A DNA stretch of 64,000 bases. Origin: JANJTB01 sp032027125 (GTDB taxonomy: Bacteria; Bacteroidota; Ignavibacteria; Kapaibacteriales; UBA2268). Location: contig JAVSMQ010000001.1 of the NCBI GenBank assembly GCA_032027125.1, forward strand, positions 3,768,198 through 3,832,197, in the 5' to 3' direction. How positions within the stretch are numbered: position 1 is the first letter of the stretch; the number at the start of each line of letters is the position of its first letter. This document shows, piece by piece, positions 52,652 to 62,081 of the stretch. The notes below the pieces were generated by a model, which saw nothing but the letters and a program-made list of their open reading frames with translations, was not told the DNA's origin and made no database searches. Position numbers and translations under genes: made by a program.

Positions 52652-52718
52652 AAGCTCACATTAATATAATTTTTGCAAAATATCTGACTACAAATATAAG
52701 AAACTTCGCTTGAATATA

Positions 52719-53465
52719 CTATCTGTTTGTATTTTCAATTAATTTCAGGAACTCATTACGCAGGTTTAAATCATCAAGTAAATAGCCTCGCATAACTGAT
52801 GTCGTCATCAGCGAATTTTCTTCTGAAGAGCTGACTCCGCGTGCTATCATACAGTAATGTTTTGCATTAATTACAACGCCGAGAGCCTTTGGTTTTATAA
52901 GATGCTCTAAATAATCTGCAATCTGTTCACCAAGTTCCTCCTGGATTTGTCCGCGTCGTGAAAACCAATTGACAATCCTCGTGAGTTTCGACAAACCGAT
53001 AACATTTTTATTCGGGATATAACCTATTGCACACAAGCCTGATATTGGCTGCCAGTGATGCGAGCATACAGACATAACTTCGATGCCGCGGCTTATTATA
53101 AGATTGTTGACGTTGTTGCGGTTTGGAAATACAGTCAATTCGGGAGCATCTTCATACCGTCCGGCAAATAGTTCTTTGACAAGCATTTTGGCAAGTCTCT
53201 TTGGTGTTTTTGTACTATTCGGGTCGTTTCTTGAAATTCGAAGGATATCAAAGATTTCAATATATTTCTCCTCGACAAGCCGAAGCATTTCTTCCCGTTC
53301 ATCATCATTTATTTTAGTATTGCCGTTTGAATCAAAATTAGGATAATTCAAAGAGTTTAATTCAAAATATTTTTCATTCATTTTTTCATTCCAATCGTAA
53401 TCATCATTTTCAAAGATTTCAACATTATTACTACTTCCATTTTCAACTTTTACCGCGTTATTCAT
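52719..53465 (-). CDS. folE: GTP cyclohydrolase I
   Basis: Converts GTP to 7,8-dihydroneopterin triphosphate, the first step of folate, biopterin and queuosine pathways. The 248 residues show zinc ligands in SVCSHHWQP and HYCMIARGV, plus GLSKLTRIVNWFSRRGQ. The N-terminus (about 1-60) is an extra acidic, Asn-rich extension not conserved in the family. It lies 15 nt downstream of the PTPS gene on the same strand. Confidence 0.93.
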   Translation of the reverse strand: MNNAVKVENGSSNNVEIFENDDYDWNEKMNEKYFELNSLNYPNFDSNGNTKINDDEREEMLRLVEEKYIEIFDILRISRNDPNSTKTPKRLAKMLVKELFAGRYEDAPELTVFPNRNNVNNLIISRGIEVMSVCSHHWQPISGLCAIGYIPNKNVIGLSKLTRIVNWFSRRGQIQEELGEQIADYLEHLIKPKALGVVINAKHYCMIARGVSSSEENSLMTTSVMRGYLLDDLNLRNEFLKLIENTNR

Positions 53466-53480
53466 TTATGATTTAATCTC

Positions 53481-53912
53481 CTATTCATATAATGGTATAG
53501 TGACTTCACCGCCCAAATATTCAACATAACTGTTTTCGGACTCGTAAAGCCTAATCTTATACAGCCTGCCGTCAGTTATCTGAGCATCAAGTATTTTCCA
53601 GAATATTACAGATAAATTCTCGGCAGTAGGTATTATTCCTTTCAGAAAATCAACATCATGATTTAAATGTTTATGGTCAACTTTGTCGATTACTTCGCTT
53701 TTAATTATTCTCTTTAATTTTTTTAAATCTATAACATAACCGGTTTCCGGATTTGGCAAACCTGCTACAGTAACTTCAAGAGTGTAATTATGACCATGAC
53801 CGAAAAAGTTGTTACATTTATCAAATATTTCGTCATTCATATTATCTGTGAATGTAGGATTGAATAATCTGTGTGAAGCAGAGAATTCGATTTTTTTTGT
53901 TACATATAGCAT
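53481..53912 (-). CDS. 6-pyruvoyl-tetrahydropterin synthase / QueD family
   Basis: A 143-residue zinc enzyme of the PTPS/QueD family acting on dihydroneopterin triphosphate. Zinc histidines lie in FSASHR and GHGHNY, and the catalytic Cys is in DKCNNFFGHGHNY, the spacing seen in PTPS of tetrahydrobiopterin synthesis rather than the CxxxHGH of E. coli QueD. PTAEN provides the downstream conserved Glu. With folE next to it, the product could feed either queuosine or a tetrahydropterin, as in Chlorobiaceae. It has no symbol here because the reaction is not settled. Confidence 0.82.
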   Translation of the reverse strand: MLYVTKKIEFSASHRLFNPTFTDNMNDEIFDKCNNFFGHGHNYTLEVTVAGLPNPETGYVIDLKKLKRIIKSEVIDKVDHKHLNHDVDFLKGIIPTAENLSVIFWKILDAQITDGRLYKIRLYESENSYVEYLGGEVTIPLYE

Positions 53913-54003
53913 TAAAATACCTATTTTTGTTTTTTAATAAGTTTGTAATTTTGAAAACGCATAACTTAATTTAATATTTGTACATTGTTTTGTGATATAA
54001 TTT

Positions 54004-54771
54004 ATGATAAAAGTTCTTTTGAATATAATTTCGATGTTATTGGCAATTCTTATTATTACTTCATGTTCATCTGTGAAGAAAATTGATGAGGACACGACCC
54101 AAAAATCTTTAGTGAAACTTAATCCTGATTTGTACAGATTAGAAGCTGATTGTGCCATAAATTCAACAATGAATAACCAGTCTTATAGTTTTAAGGCAAA
54201 AATAAATATTGCCGGAACAGATACTGTATCAATGACGCTATACGGACCTTTTGGTATAACATTAGGCAGATTGTACTCTGACATGAATAAATTTATTTTT
54301 CTAAACGTTATGGAAAATACACTATATAGAGGCTCCCCGACTCAGGAAAATATCAAGAAAGCAACAAATCTCAGCATTTCTATAAAAGATTTTCTAAGTT
54401 TATTTCAGGGGAAGACACCTTTTGATATTGATGAATATACTCCGATTGCCGATAAGAATGACGGGAGTATTGTATTAAAACGAATTGATAAATCGGATTT
54501 CGGTGATTTTGCGGTTATAAATAAATCAGATATGAAACTGATTCAATATCAAAGAAAAGACAAAGGAGATTTGTTGATTTTAAATTCTGCTTATGATAAA
54601 TATCAAAGTTCAGGAACATCTTCATTACCGGCAAAAATCAATTTTTCCATGCCGACAGTAGGCGGTAGTCTGATAATAGAGGTTGAAGATTTCAAAACCA
54701 ATATGGATGCTCCGGTGCCGATACCATTCAATATACCTTCATCAGTAAAAGTAATTGACTTAAATAATTGA
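54004..54771 (+). CDS. DUF4292 lipoprotein
   Basis: A 255-residue lipoprotein with lipobox ITSC (Cys about 21). The mature domain is a DUF4292-type beta-sheet related in shape to LolA/LolB lipoprotein carriers: DLYRLEADCAINSTMN, then TVSMTLYGPFGITLGR. The family may serve lipoprotein localisation in Bacteroidota, but this is not proven. Divergent from the PTPS gene, and followed after 7 nt by a phosphodiester glycosidase gene. Confidence 0.8.
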   Translation: MIKVLLNIISMLLAILIITSCSSVKKIDEDTTQKSLVKLNPDLYRLEADCAINSTMNNQSYSFKAKINIAGTDTVSMTLYGPFGITLGRLYSDMNKFIFLNVMENTLYRGSPTQENIKKATNLSISIKDFLSLFQGKTPFDIDEYTPIADKNDGSIVLKRIDKSDFGDFAVINKSDMKLIQYQRKDKGDLLILNSAYDKYQSSGTSSLPAKINFSMPTVGGSLIIEVEDFKTNMDAPVPIPFNIPSSVKVIDLNN

Positions 54772-54778
54772 GAGATGA

Positions 54779-56134
54779 ATGAGAAAATTTAATATATTGA
54801 TAATACTTTTAATTTTAATTATAAGTTATACAAACACATTAGACTGTGCTTCAAAAAAGAAACGCAGAGCAAAATCATCATCCTCTTTCTCAGGAAAAGT
54901 TCTTTTCGATTCTACAATTTACCCGGGTTTAATATATAAAAATTATCAGTTTGGAAACCGTAAATTAAAAATCAGCGCTAATGTACTCGAAGTGGATTTA
55001 AATAATCCCAAACTACAGGTATCGGTTTTAAAATCTAAAAATAACATTTCCGAACTTGACAAACTGCATGAAATTATTAGGTTTAATGATTCTTTGGATG
55101 AAACCAAAACTTTTGCTGCAATCAATGCCAGTTTCTGGAAAGCATTCCGAAATTATCCTATCGGTGCGTGTATCATAAACGGCTCAGTAGTTGAAAAAAC
55201 TCCTTATAAGGAATGGTCAGGAATATTTTTTGATAAAAATGGTGTGCCTTTTATTGATAACTTTAAATTATCTGGAACGGTGAAACTTTATGACGGGAAA
55301 ATCATAACTCTCTCATCGGTAAACAGGAGACGCGATTCAGTAGGGGTGGTTCTTTATAATCATTTCGGAGGAGACATAATTCCTCACGTTAATATGAATG
55401 CCATTTACAAATTAGTTAACGATGCCTATTCTGAAATTCTGATGGACAGTGCCTATTTTGAGAATGATTCGACAGAAAAAGACTTTGACTATGTCGAGTT
55501 CGAACGAAATCTGATTGAAAATGCCCGTACCGAACAACTTGAGAGTTCAATCCAAAAAGCTGTTATCGAATTCATTGACAAGCCGGGTATAAACTGTAAA
55601 TTCCGGGCAGTAGTTAATTATATTGATACCGGAATTGTCAAAATAAATACAAATCAGGCTGTGCTTTCTATGGGTTTTGACCTGCCACCGGATTTGATTG
55701 TATATATGGGGGATACATTGGAATTTATGTTCGAAACAAATATTCATAAGGATATAGAATTTCAATATGCAGCAACAGCCACCCCCAGATTAGTTAGAAA
55801 AGGCAAAGCAGGGCATGAGGCATATCTCGAAGGTTCAAAAGGCAGACGATTCATCAACGGGCAGTTAGGAAGAACTGCTATCGGTTACGACCAGTTTAAA
55901 AATAAACTATATTTAGTAACCATAGACCACGGAAACCGAAGTGCCGGAAAAAAAGGTTCAACTCTAAGTGAACTTGCCCAAATTATGAAACAAGTCGGAT
56001 GCTATGAAGCGATGAATCTTGATGGGGGAGGCTCAAGCGTTATGGTCATTGACGGCAAAAACGTTATGTCAAAAAATAATCCCGGTGCATCACGCAGAAT
56101 ATCTGTCGCCATTGGTGTCAGGTATAAGAAATAA
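54779..56134 (+). CDS. phosphodiester glycosidase family protein (NAGPA domain)
   Basis: A 451-residue exported protein with an N-terminal signal (about 1-24) and a basic linker (KKKRRAKSSSSF). The C-terminal half is a NAGPA-type domain (about 90-450) with FAAINASFW, TIDHGNRSAG and NLDGGGSSVMV, the last being the family signature. These enzymes cleave GlcNAc-phosphodiesters; bacterial homologues may act on wall glycopolymers. An insertion of about 90 residues (about 195-285) within the domain is noteworthy. It follows the DUF4292 gene after 7 nt. Confidence 0.85.
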   Translation: MRKFNILIILLILIISYTNTLDCASKKKRRAKSSSSFSGKVLFDSTIYPGLIYKNYQFGNRKLKISANVLEVDLNNPKLQVSVLKSKNNISELDKLHEIIRFNDSLDETKTFAAINASFWKAFRNYPIGACIINGSVVEKTPYKEWSGIFFDKNGVPFIDNFKLSGTVKLYDGKIITLSSVNRRRDSVGVVLYNHFGGDIIPHVNMNAIYKLVNDAYSEILMDSAYFENDSTEKDFDYVEFERNLIENARTEQLESSIQKAVIEFIDKPGINCKFRAVVNYIDTGIVKINTNQAVLSMGFDLPPDLIVYMGDTLEFMFETNIHKDIEFQYAATATPRLVRKGKAGHEAYLEGSKGRRFINGQLGRTAIGYDQFKNKLYLVTIDHGNRSAGKKGSTLSELAQIMKQVGCYEAMNLDGGGSSVMVIDGKNVMSKNNPGASRRISVAIGVRYKK

Positions 56135-56144
56135 TAAAATTGAA

Positions 56145-56909
56145 TTAACCTTTTTTATTTAATTCTTGCAAATTCTTCAATTCCGCATATTTCAGAAATG
56201 TTCCTGTCATACTGCTGTAAGCAGCTATCAGTCCGCGCCAGCCGTCAAGAAAACCCAGTTTGAAAAAATACATATTAACAAATGCAAACAGAGGATTGAT
56301 AATCAAATTACAAATTCCGGCTTTTGTCCCCTTTTCAAAGTAAGTTTCAGCCGACAATTTTGCATATTGCACAGTTTTTTCAAAATGATTGGAAATATCT
56401 TTGTAGGAGTAATGCAGAATTTCATGTTTAAGATTATTTACTTCCTTGGCTGAATGTTCCAGTTTTTCATGAACTTTACCGCCTGTAAACTGGGGATACA
56501 AAGATTTGTGAACCAATCTGGTTACACGGTCCGGCTGCCATGAATGGTTCATCTTTTTACCCAAATATACCGTTCTTCTGTTGATTGAATAAGCTGCCGG
56601 TTTATTGGACTTAACGACTTCAGATATTTCCTGCAGAAGCAACGGAGAAACAATTTCATCACAATCAAGCAGCAAAATCCAGTCCTGACTGCATTTATTA
56701 AGTGCTGAATTTTTCTGAGCAACAAATCCTTTCCATTCTTCAGAGAAAACTTCCGCTCCCAAATTACGGGCAATTTCAACTGTTCTGTCGGAGGAAAATG
56801 AATCAACAACTATAATTTGGCTCGCCAGAGATTTGATACTGTTTATCGAACTTTCGATAATATGTTCTTCATTGAAAGAAATATATGCAACACTCAAGGG
56901 TAAAGTCAT
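56145..56909 (-). CDS. family 2 glycosyltransferase (LPS core type)
   Basis: A 254-residue GT-A enzyme. The N-terminal part has LSVAYISFNEEHII and the metal site LLLDCDEI (DxD-like) near residue 90. The C-terminal third resembles the WaaE/KdtX branch: SWQPDRVTRLVHKS, then HEKLEH and LHYSYKDI. It probably adds a sugar to lipopolysaccharide core on the cytoplasmic face. The ATG at 56909 is preferred to a TTG just before it. It is divergent from a family 9 glycosyltransferase and convergent with the NAGPA gene. Confidence 0.87.
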   Translation of the reverse strand: MTLPLSVAYISFNEEHIIESSINSIKSLASQIIVVDSFSSDRTVEIARNLGAEVFSEEWKGFVAQKNSALNKCSQDWILLLDCDEIVSPLLLQEISEVVKSNKPAAYSINRRTVYLGKKMNHSWQPDRVTRLVHKSLYPQFTGGKVHEKLEHSAKEVNNLKHEILHYSYKDISNHFEKTVQYAKLSAETYFEKGTKAGICNLIINPLFAFVNMYFFKLGFLDGWRGLIAAYSSMTGTFLKYAELKNLQELNKKG

Positions 56910-56956
56910 CAAAAAACCTTATTTTTACATTGTAAAAAGTAGAACAAGTAAAAATA

Positions 56957-57961
56957 ATGAAAATATCCGAGAAATTTGATAAATGTGAAAGAATTGTTAT
57001 CGTTAGAACCGACAAAATCGGCGATATGGTTCTTACTCTGCCCCTGGCACGTGCTTTAAAAGTATATAATTCAAAATTTAAAGTCAGCATCATTGCCGAT
57101 TCATACACTGAGAGCCTGCTTAATAATGACTATGTTGATTCTTATTATTTTGTGGATAAGCACCCGATGGGTATTAAAGGTATTTTTCGCGACAATAAAT
57201 TTGATGCCTCATTCTTTCCAATGCCAAAATTTAACGAAGTCCGGGCAGCTTTCACAAATGGAATACCTCTGAGAATCGGCAGTGCTTACAGATTTTATTC
57301 GGTTCTTTTCAATCATAAAGTCCGCGACCACAGAAAAATCTCCGAATATCATGAAGCTGAATATAACGTAAGGATGCTGGAATCTATTACCGGAATCAAG
57401 CATGCTGTAAATCCTGTGCCACCAATAATAAGCGATGATTTGACAATTAAGATGAAAGGATTTATAAATTCCATTAAACGGCAATCTGAAAATAAAATCA
57501 TTGCCGTTCATCCTGCTTCAGGAGGTTCTGCTAAAGACCTGCCTTTGGACGTAACTTTAGAATTTATAAAAGTGATTTCAGAAAACAGAAATTACATTGT
57601 TTGTCTGACCGGAGTTGATTCGGAAAAAGATATTTGTAAATATATTTCCGATAGTTGTCCGAAAACCCTGAACCTTTGCGGAAAATTTAATCTTTCGGAA
57701 ATGACAGCATTCTTGAATAATATTGACCTGCTTATTGCAAATTCTACCGGAGTGCTGCACATTGCCTCATCGCTGGGTACGCCTGTAATAGGATTTTATC
57801 CTAATTTGCCTCATATTTCTGCACGGCGCTGGGGACCCCTTTGGTCAGATTCAATAGTAATAAGCCCTCCGCAAACCGGAAATACCATAAATGATGACAT
57901 GTCCTCAATCCGAACAGCGGATATTATCGAAGCGGTAAAGAAAATAATTGATGTTAAATAG
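56957..57961 (+). CDS. family 9 glycosyltransferase (heptosyltransferase-like)
   Basis: A 334-residue GT-B enzyme of the ADP-heptose:LPS heptosyltransferase family. The N-terminal domain starts IVIVRTDKIGDMVLTLPLAR, and the C-terminal domain has IAVHPASGGSAKDLP and the nucleotide-sugar site ANSTGVLHIASSLGTPVIGFY. It acts in lipopolysaccharide core assembly, alongside the divergent GT2 gene 47 bp upstream; both probably share a regulatory region. Confidence 0.9.
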   Translation: MKISEKFDKCERIVIVRTDKIGDMVLTLPLARALKVYNSKFKVSIIADSYTESLLNNDYVDSYYFVDKHPMGIKGIFRDNKFDASFFPMPKFNEVRAAFTNGIPLRIGSAYRFYSVLFNHKVRDHRKISEYHEAEYNVRMLESITGIKHAVNPVPPIISDDLTIKMKGFINSIKRQSENKIIAVHPASGGSAKDLPLDVTLEFIKVISENRNYIVCLTGVDSEKDICKYISDSCPKTLNLCGKFNLSEMTAFLNNIDLLIANSTGVLHIASSLGTPVIGFYPNLPHISARRWGPLWSDSIVISPPQTGNTINDDMSSIRTADIIEAVKKIIDVK

Positions 57962-58063
57962 TCAAGTTGTAAAAAACAATAAATTTATTTTAAATACCGT
58001 TTGGAAATATCAGATAAAGAGTATATTTTTGAGTGTATTTTTATGTAATTAAGGAGATTGTAA

Positions 58064-58813
58064 ATGAAAATTAGAATTCTCTTATCACTTGCGGCATTAT
58101 TTATTATTTTTGCCTGCGAATCCACAACCGGTCCTAATGAAATAGGCGGCAATACTGACCTTGAATTAACAAAAGTAGGAAGTGAGTTCGGTGTGAGTCC
58201 GAAAATGAAAGGAATCTATTCTCCTGCTTTGTCAAATCTGCGTGATACGGTCAAAATTATCAAAAATGAGGGAGGTATCGTTACAGTTAAAGGCAAAATA
58301 GTAACGGATATTGATGCAGTCAAAGCTTTGGATACACTTTTCGGTACTCAGAATCTGCCTGAAAATATAAAACACCAGATTGTTGATGCTTATCTGGTGA
58401 AATATGGGCTTAACATTGATACCACTGACCACCAAAACATGAGACTGGATTTCGAGTTCAAAATGAAAGTAACCTCCGAAGGTTTGCAGGAATTTGTATA
58501 TTCAAAAGGGGATTTGTCGAAGCCCTACACCATTGTCAAATATAATTCAAATGTTGGGGATAAATACGAATTTACCACAACAGAAGGTGAGAAAATTACC
58601 CGGACTGTTGTCCAGAAAAATGAAGAAGAAGATTGGGATTTATCTTTTTGGAAGGTTAAAACCATTCGCGTCGAACAAATGATGAATGATGACCCGGTAA
58701 TAAAGAAGGTTACTTTTATAACTAATCACAAATTCGGATTGGTAGGAATTATTCATGAATTTAAGGATGGGAAAATCATTGAAACAACCATTCTGCCGTG
58801 GAGTATGCTTTAG
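58064..58813 (+). CDS. hypothetical lipoprotein
   Basis: A 249-residue lipoprotein: hydrophobic signal and lipobox IFAC (Cys 18) followed by ESTTGPNE. The mature domain is beta-rich with no recognised family. The ATG has a strong AAGGAG 8 nt upstream. It sits between the glycosyltransferase gene and an outer-membrane barrel gene, about 90 bp from each, so may be transcribed alone. An envelope role is all that can be said. Confidence 0.75.
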   Translation: MKIRILLSLAALFIIFACESTTGPNEIGGNTDLELTKVGSEFGVSPKMKGIYSPALSNLRDTVKIIKNEGGIVTVKGKIVTDIDAVKALDTLFGTQNLPENIKHQIVDAYLVKYGLNIDTTDHQNMRLDFEFKMKVTSEGLQEFVYSKGDLSKPYTIVKYNSNVGDKYEFTTTEGEKITRTVVQKNEEEDWDLSFWKVKTIRVEQMMNDDPVIKKVTFITNHKFGLVGIIHEFKDGKIIETTILPWSML

Positions 58814-58867
58814 GTTTGTGTTAGGAAGAGATATTTTATAAATATTTATCAACAGACTTAGAAATTA

Positions 58868-58898
58868 TTTGCACATTATCATAATAATTGTTACTTTG
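58868..58898 (+). promoter_or_regulatory. candidate promoter, near-leaderless transcript
   Basis: TTTG at 58868-58871 and TTACTTTG at 58891-58898 with 19 bp between, one base off the TAnnTTTG consensus. The ATG of the next gene starts 8 bp after the -7 box, so the transcript would have almost no leader. Confidence 0.4.
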
Positions 58899-58905
58899 AA
58901 TTTGT

Positions 58906-59691
58906 ATGAAAATTATAATATCAATATTAGTTTTGGTTTTTGTAAATTGTAATTGCCTGTTATCGGGTGAGGGGCAATCTACTGGAAAAAGGAACTTTAA
59001 GTCAATTATATTTTTGACAGTCGGAGTGCCTTACAGTTCCGGTTCACACGATTTTTTTTCAGTTTATATTAATGAACTGAGCGGCAAGAAAAAAGATTTT
59101 AAATTATTAACACTAATAGGTGCCGGCACTAAAATAAGATTTGAAGCTCCTGTCAGATATGGCATTCAGACTTTGTTATTGCAAAGCAGCCTTCAGGATG
59201 CTTATGATGAAACAGTTGAGACGCCCGAGCAGAGCGGCGCCAGATTCATTTCGCAGACAATTAATATCAGAGATATTCCAATAATATTTACGCTCGAGTA
59301 TATGCCTTATGTAACTCAATTCAGAACTTATATAGGAGGAGGTATTGGATTTTTGATGCGTCGTATGGAATGGCTGGAGACAGTCAGAAGTAATATTCCG
59401 TTAGATAAACGAACAGGAGGTACAAATTTTGATGCAACTGATTACTATCCATTTATCAAAATATACAGCGGAGTCGAATTAGGATTTGACAAAATGTCGG
59501 ATGAAAATTTGTTGGGGAGTCTGGTACTTGAAGCATCATATAACTATGCTGCCGGAAGTTCTGATGTCTTCGGCTCTGTTAAGAGGCAGTTCGTACCTCA
59601 GGAACCAAGATTGAATCAAAATTATAATTTACTGCCCGGATATATTGTTTTATCAGTGTCAGTAACATTAAATTTCAATAGAAATTCCTGA
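58906..59691 (+). CDS. outer membrane beta-barrel protein
   Basis: A 261-residue protein with a signal peptide (about 1-20) and a predicted beta-barrel: alternating strands such as PVRYGIQTLLLQSSL and RTYIGGGIGFLMRRM, ending YIVLSVSVTLNFNRNS with the aromatic C-terminal strand. Aligned loops are Gly/Asn-rich. No family was recognised. It has no ribosome site before the ATG, consistent with the promoter lying right at the start. The hpf gene follows 120 bp downstream. Confidence 0.78.
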   Translation: MKIIISILVLVFVNCNCLLSGEGQSTGKRNFKSIIFLTVGVPYSSGSHDFFSVYINELSGKKKDFKLLTLIGAGTKIRFEAPVRYGIQTLLLQSSLQDAYDETVETPEQSGARFISQTINIRDIPIIFTLEYMPYVTQFRTYIGGGIGFLMRRMEWLETVRSNIPLDKRTGGTNFDATDYYPFIKIYSGVELGFDKMSDENLLGSLVLEASYNYAAGSSDVFGSVKRQFVPQEPRLNQNYNLLPGYIVLSVSVTLNFNRNS

Positions 59692-59810
59692 TATTTTTTT
59701 AAAACAAACGGCTGACTGTATCGTGAATAATTCAAGTGTTCTTTGAAAACTCTTTAAGGGTGTTTCTTTTTAATTACAAATTTTTTAATCACTTAATTGT
59801 AGAGGTTGTA

Positions 59811-60122
59811 ATGAAAACCCAAATAACATTCAGACACACTAATTCATCCCACCCCAAATTGCATGAAGATGCCTTAAATGCAGCAATGGGTTTTGAAAAG
59901 TACTATGACGGCATTATTTCTACCAATGTTGAGTTTATTAATGAAGTGAGTAAAACCGTTGAGATAACGGTATTCATACAGGGTAATACACTTGTAGCAA
60001 AGGAGGACTCCGATGATTTTAATAAAAGCCTGCATGATGCTTCCGAGAAAATTATCAGGCAAATACGTAAACACAAGACTAAACAAATCAGCGCTCGTAC
60101 CAAAGAAGTAGAACTGGTTTGA
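59811..60122 (+). CDS. hpf: ribosome hibernation promoting factor (short form)
   Basis: A 103-residue HPF/RaiA-fold protein that binds the 30S subunit and promotes inactive ribosomes under stress. It has the beta-alpha-beta-beta-beta-alpha pattern with MKTQITFRHTNSSH at the start and ASEKIIRQIRKHKTKQ at the end. It lacks the C-terminal domain of long HPF, so it should favour 100S formation only together with another factor. I chose the ATG at 59811 because AGAGG lies 6 nt upstream; an earlier in-frame start adds 25 non-conserved residues. A clear terminator follows. Confidence 0.88.
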   Translation: MKTQITFRHTNSSHPKLHEDALNAAMGFEKYYDGIISTNVEFINEVSKTVEITVFIQGNTLVAKEDSDDFNKSLHDASEKIIRQIRKHKTKQISARTKEVELV

Positions 60123-60152
60123 TTTTTTAAATATAAATAAATAGATAAAAGG

Positions 60153-60181
60153 GCTGCGAATTTTATTCGCAGCTTTTTTTA
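60153..60181 (+). terminator. rho-independent terminator after hpf
   Basis: A 9-bp stem GCTGCGAAT/ATTCGCAGC (60153-60161 with 60165-60173), a 3-base loop and then eight Ts. Confidence 0.92.
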
Positions 60182-60640
60182 TTTCAGAACTCCTGTCACT
60201 AACAATAAACTTTTATTGACGATATTAAAATCGCCCGTCTCGCTGCTCTAACTATAACCCAATAAAAAGCTGTACATATAAGTTCAAACAAATTCAATTA
60301 ATTTCGTAAAGCTTACGACAAAAAACTGTACTTTGGTGGCGTCATCCTGAGCTTGCGAAGGATCCAGGCTGTTAATTAATGAATACATGGATACTTCGCT
60401 GTCGCTCAGTATGACGAGTAAAATGGTGCCTTTTTACGTTATTCCAATTACGAAATATGTTGAAATTACCAAGCAGAAATCACTTATTATAGTTGGGGTT
60501 AGGGGGTTTTTGAATGTTTGGTTAAAAGAAATACTTGCATAATCAACAGAATTATTAGCATCAGGCAGTTTAGTTTAGTAATAAGTTTGAAATCAAATCG
60601 TTTACTTTTCCAAAGATATAAATTAGTGAGGATTAATTAA
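60182..60640. other. intergenic region with one palindromic repeat
   Basis: About 460 bp between hpf and the sugar dehydrogenase gene. Apart from the hairpin repeat at 60341-60415 and a G-rich run near 60495, I see no gene. The promoter of the next gene probably lies in the last 60 bp, but no good -7 box was found. Confidence 0.6.
60341..60415. repeat. REP-like palindrome, intact copy
   Basis: GTCATCCTGAGCTTGCGAAG at the left pairs imperfectly with CTTCGCTGTCGCTCAGTATGAC at the right. The loop contains TTAATTAATGAATACATGG, almost identical to the loop in the 37958 copy, so both belong to the same family. Confidence 0.8.
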
Positions 60641-62038
60641 ATGAAATACAGATATTGGTTATTAATTGTTGTATTGTTTTCATGCACCAATAAAATGTCT
60701 TCCGAACCGGTAACAGAGCTTGAAACTCGTGAAGTTACAGGCAATTTAAAAACAGTTTGGGAAGTATTGTGGGGACCTGATAATCATTTATGGATTACTG
60801 AGAGATATGGCAGAATCAGCAGGATTAATCCCGAGTCCGGAGAAATAAATCATCTTGTCACAATTTCTTCAGTTTTTGAAAGCGGTGAACGCGGATTAAT
60901 GGGAATGACTCTTCATCCGGATTTTCAGTCCAATCCTTATGTTTATGTTGTTTATAATTATGGAACAAGTCAGAGTACAAAAATAAGAATTGAGCGTTAT
61001 ACTTATGACGGCAATATTCTGACAAGTCCCCTTACACTTCTTGAAAATATTCAGGGAGCATCAGTTCATGATGGTGCCAGAATTATGATTGGCAGCGACA
61101 ATAAATTATGGTTTACTGTCGGAGATGCCGGTAATGGCTCAAATGCTCAGAATTTGACTAATGTAAACGGTAAATTATGCAGGATGAACCTTGACGGCAG
61201 TGTGCCTGACGATAATCCGTTTCCCGGGAGTATGATTTGGAGCTTCGGGCATCGCAATCAGCAGGGTCTGGTATTTGCAAAGGGTAAAATCTACACTTCC
61301 GAGCATGGCGCTTCGACTAATGATGAAATTAACATAATCCAAAAAGGAAGAAATTACGGATGGTCCAATGTAGAAGGATATTGCGATACACCTGCCGAAA
61401 AAATATTTTGCCAGGAAAATAATGTTGTCGAGCCGATTTTATCATTAACTCCTACAGGTACATTAGCCATTGCAGGTATTGATTTTTACAGCAATGATTT
61501 AATTCCCGAATGGAAAAATTCAATACTTATAACAGCTCTCAAAACTCAGCTTCTTCTTGTTGCTAAATTAGATGAAGCCGGTGAGAATGTAGTAAGCTCA
61601 ACAGAATATTTTAACGGCAAGTTCGGAAGACTGCGTGATGTGTGTGTATCTCCCGACGGCAGGGTATTTATTGCAACAAGTAACAGGGATGGCAGGGGAC
61701 CGCAGCAATTCCGCGATTCTATGGATAAAATTATAGAAATAAAGCCGGCGAAATCATCCGGTTTAAATACGATTGATGAAAAGAATGGAATTAATGTTTT
61801 TCCTAATCCTTCAAACGGCAATTTTACAATTAAATTATTGAATAAATCCTTAAAAGATTCTTATGTATTTATTTCTGATTCGATGGGAAAAATAATACGC
61901 AATATTTTGGAAACAACAGAATTTGTCGTTTGGGATGGTAAAGATGACAGCGGGACTTCTTGTCCGGACGGTATTTACAATGCTGTTATCAGAGGCAGTG
62001 AAAATACTATCTCTGTAAAACTTGTTTTAATTCGTTAA
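60641..62038 (+). CDS. PQQ-dependent sugar dehydrogenase-like protein with T9SS sorting domain
   Basis: A 465-residue protein of the glucose/sorbosone dehydrogenase family with a six-bladed propeller (about 35-375): VLWGPDNHLWITERYGRISR, HDGARIMIGSDNKLWFTVGD, WSFGHRNQQGLVF. These bind PQQ in the periplasm or outside and oxidise sugars or aldoses. A signal with a lipobox-like FSC is at the N-terminus, and the last 80 residues (starting NVFPNPSNGNFTIKL) are a T9SS sorting domain, so the enzyme should be outside the cell. GAGGATTA is upstream of the start. No PQQ biosynthesis gene is in the window. Confidence 0.88.
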   Translation: MKYRYWLLIVVLFSCTNKMSSEPVTELETREVTGNLKTVWEVLWGPDNHLWITERYGRISRINPESGEINHLVTISSVFESGERGLMGMTLHPDFQSNPYVYVVYNYGTSQSTKIRIERYTYDGNILTSPLTLLENIQGASVHDGARIMIGSDNKLWFTVGDAGNGSNAQNLTNVNGKLCRMNLDGSVPDDNPFPGSMIWSFGHRNQQGLVFAKGKIYTSEHGASTNDEINIIQKGRNYGWSNVEGYCDTPAEKIFCQENNVVEPILSLTPTGTLAIAGIDFYSNDLIPEWKNSILITALKTQLLLVAKLDEAGENVVSSTEYFNGKFGRLRDVCVSPDGRVFIATSNRDGRGPQQFRDSMDKIIEIKPAKSSGLNTIDEKNGINVFPNPSNGNFTIKLLNKSLKDSYVFISDSMGKIIRNILETTEFVVWDGKDDSGTSCPDGIYNAVIRGSENTISVKLVLIR

Positions 62039-62081
62039 TATCATTACTTTTGCTTTTTATAAAATTTATGATGATGCAGGA

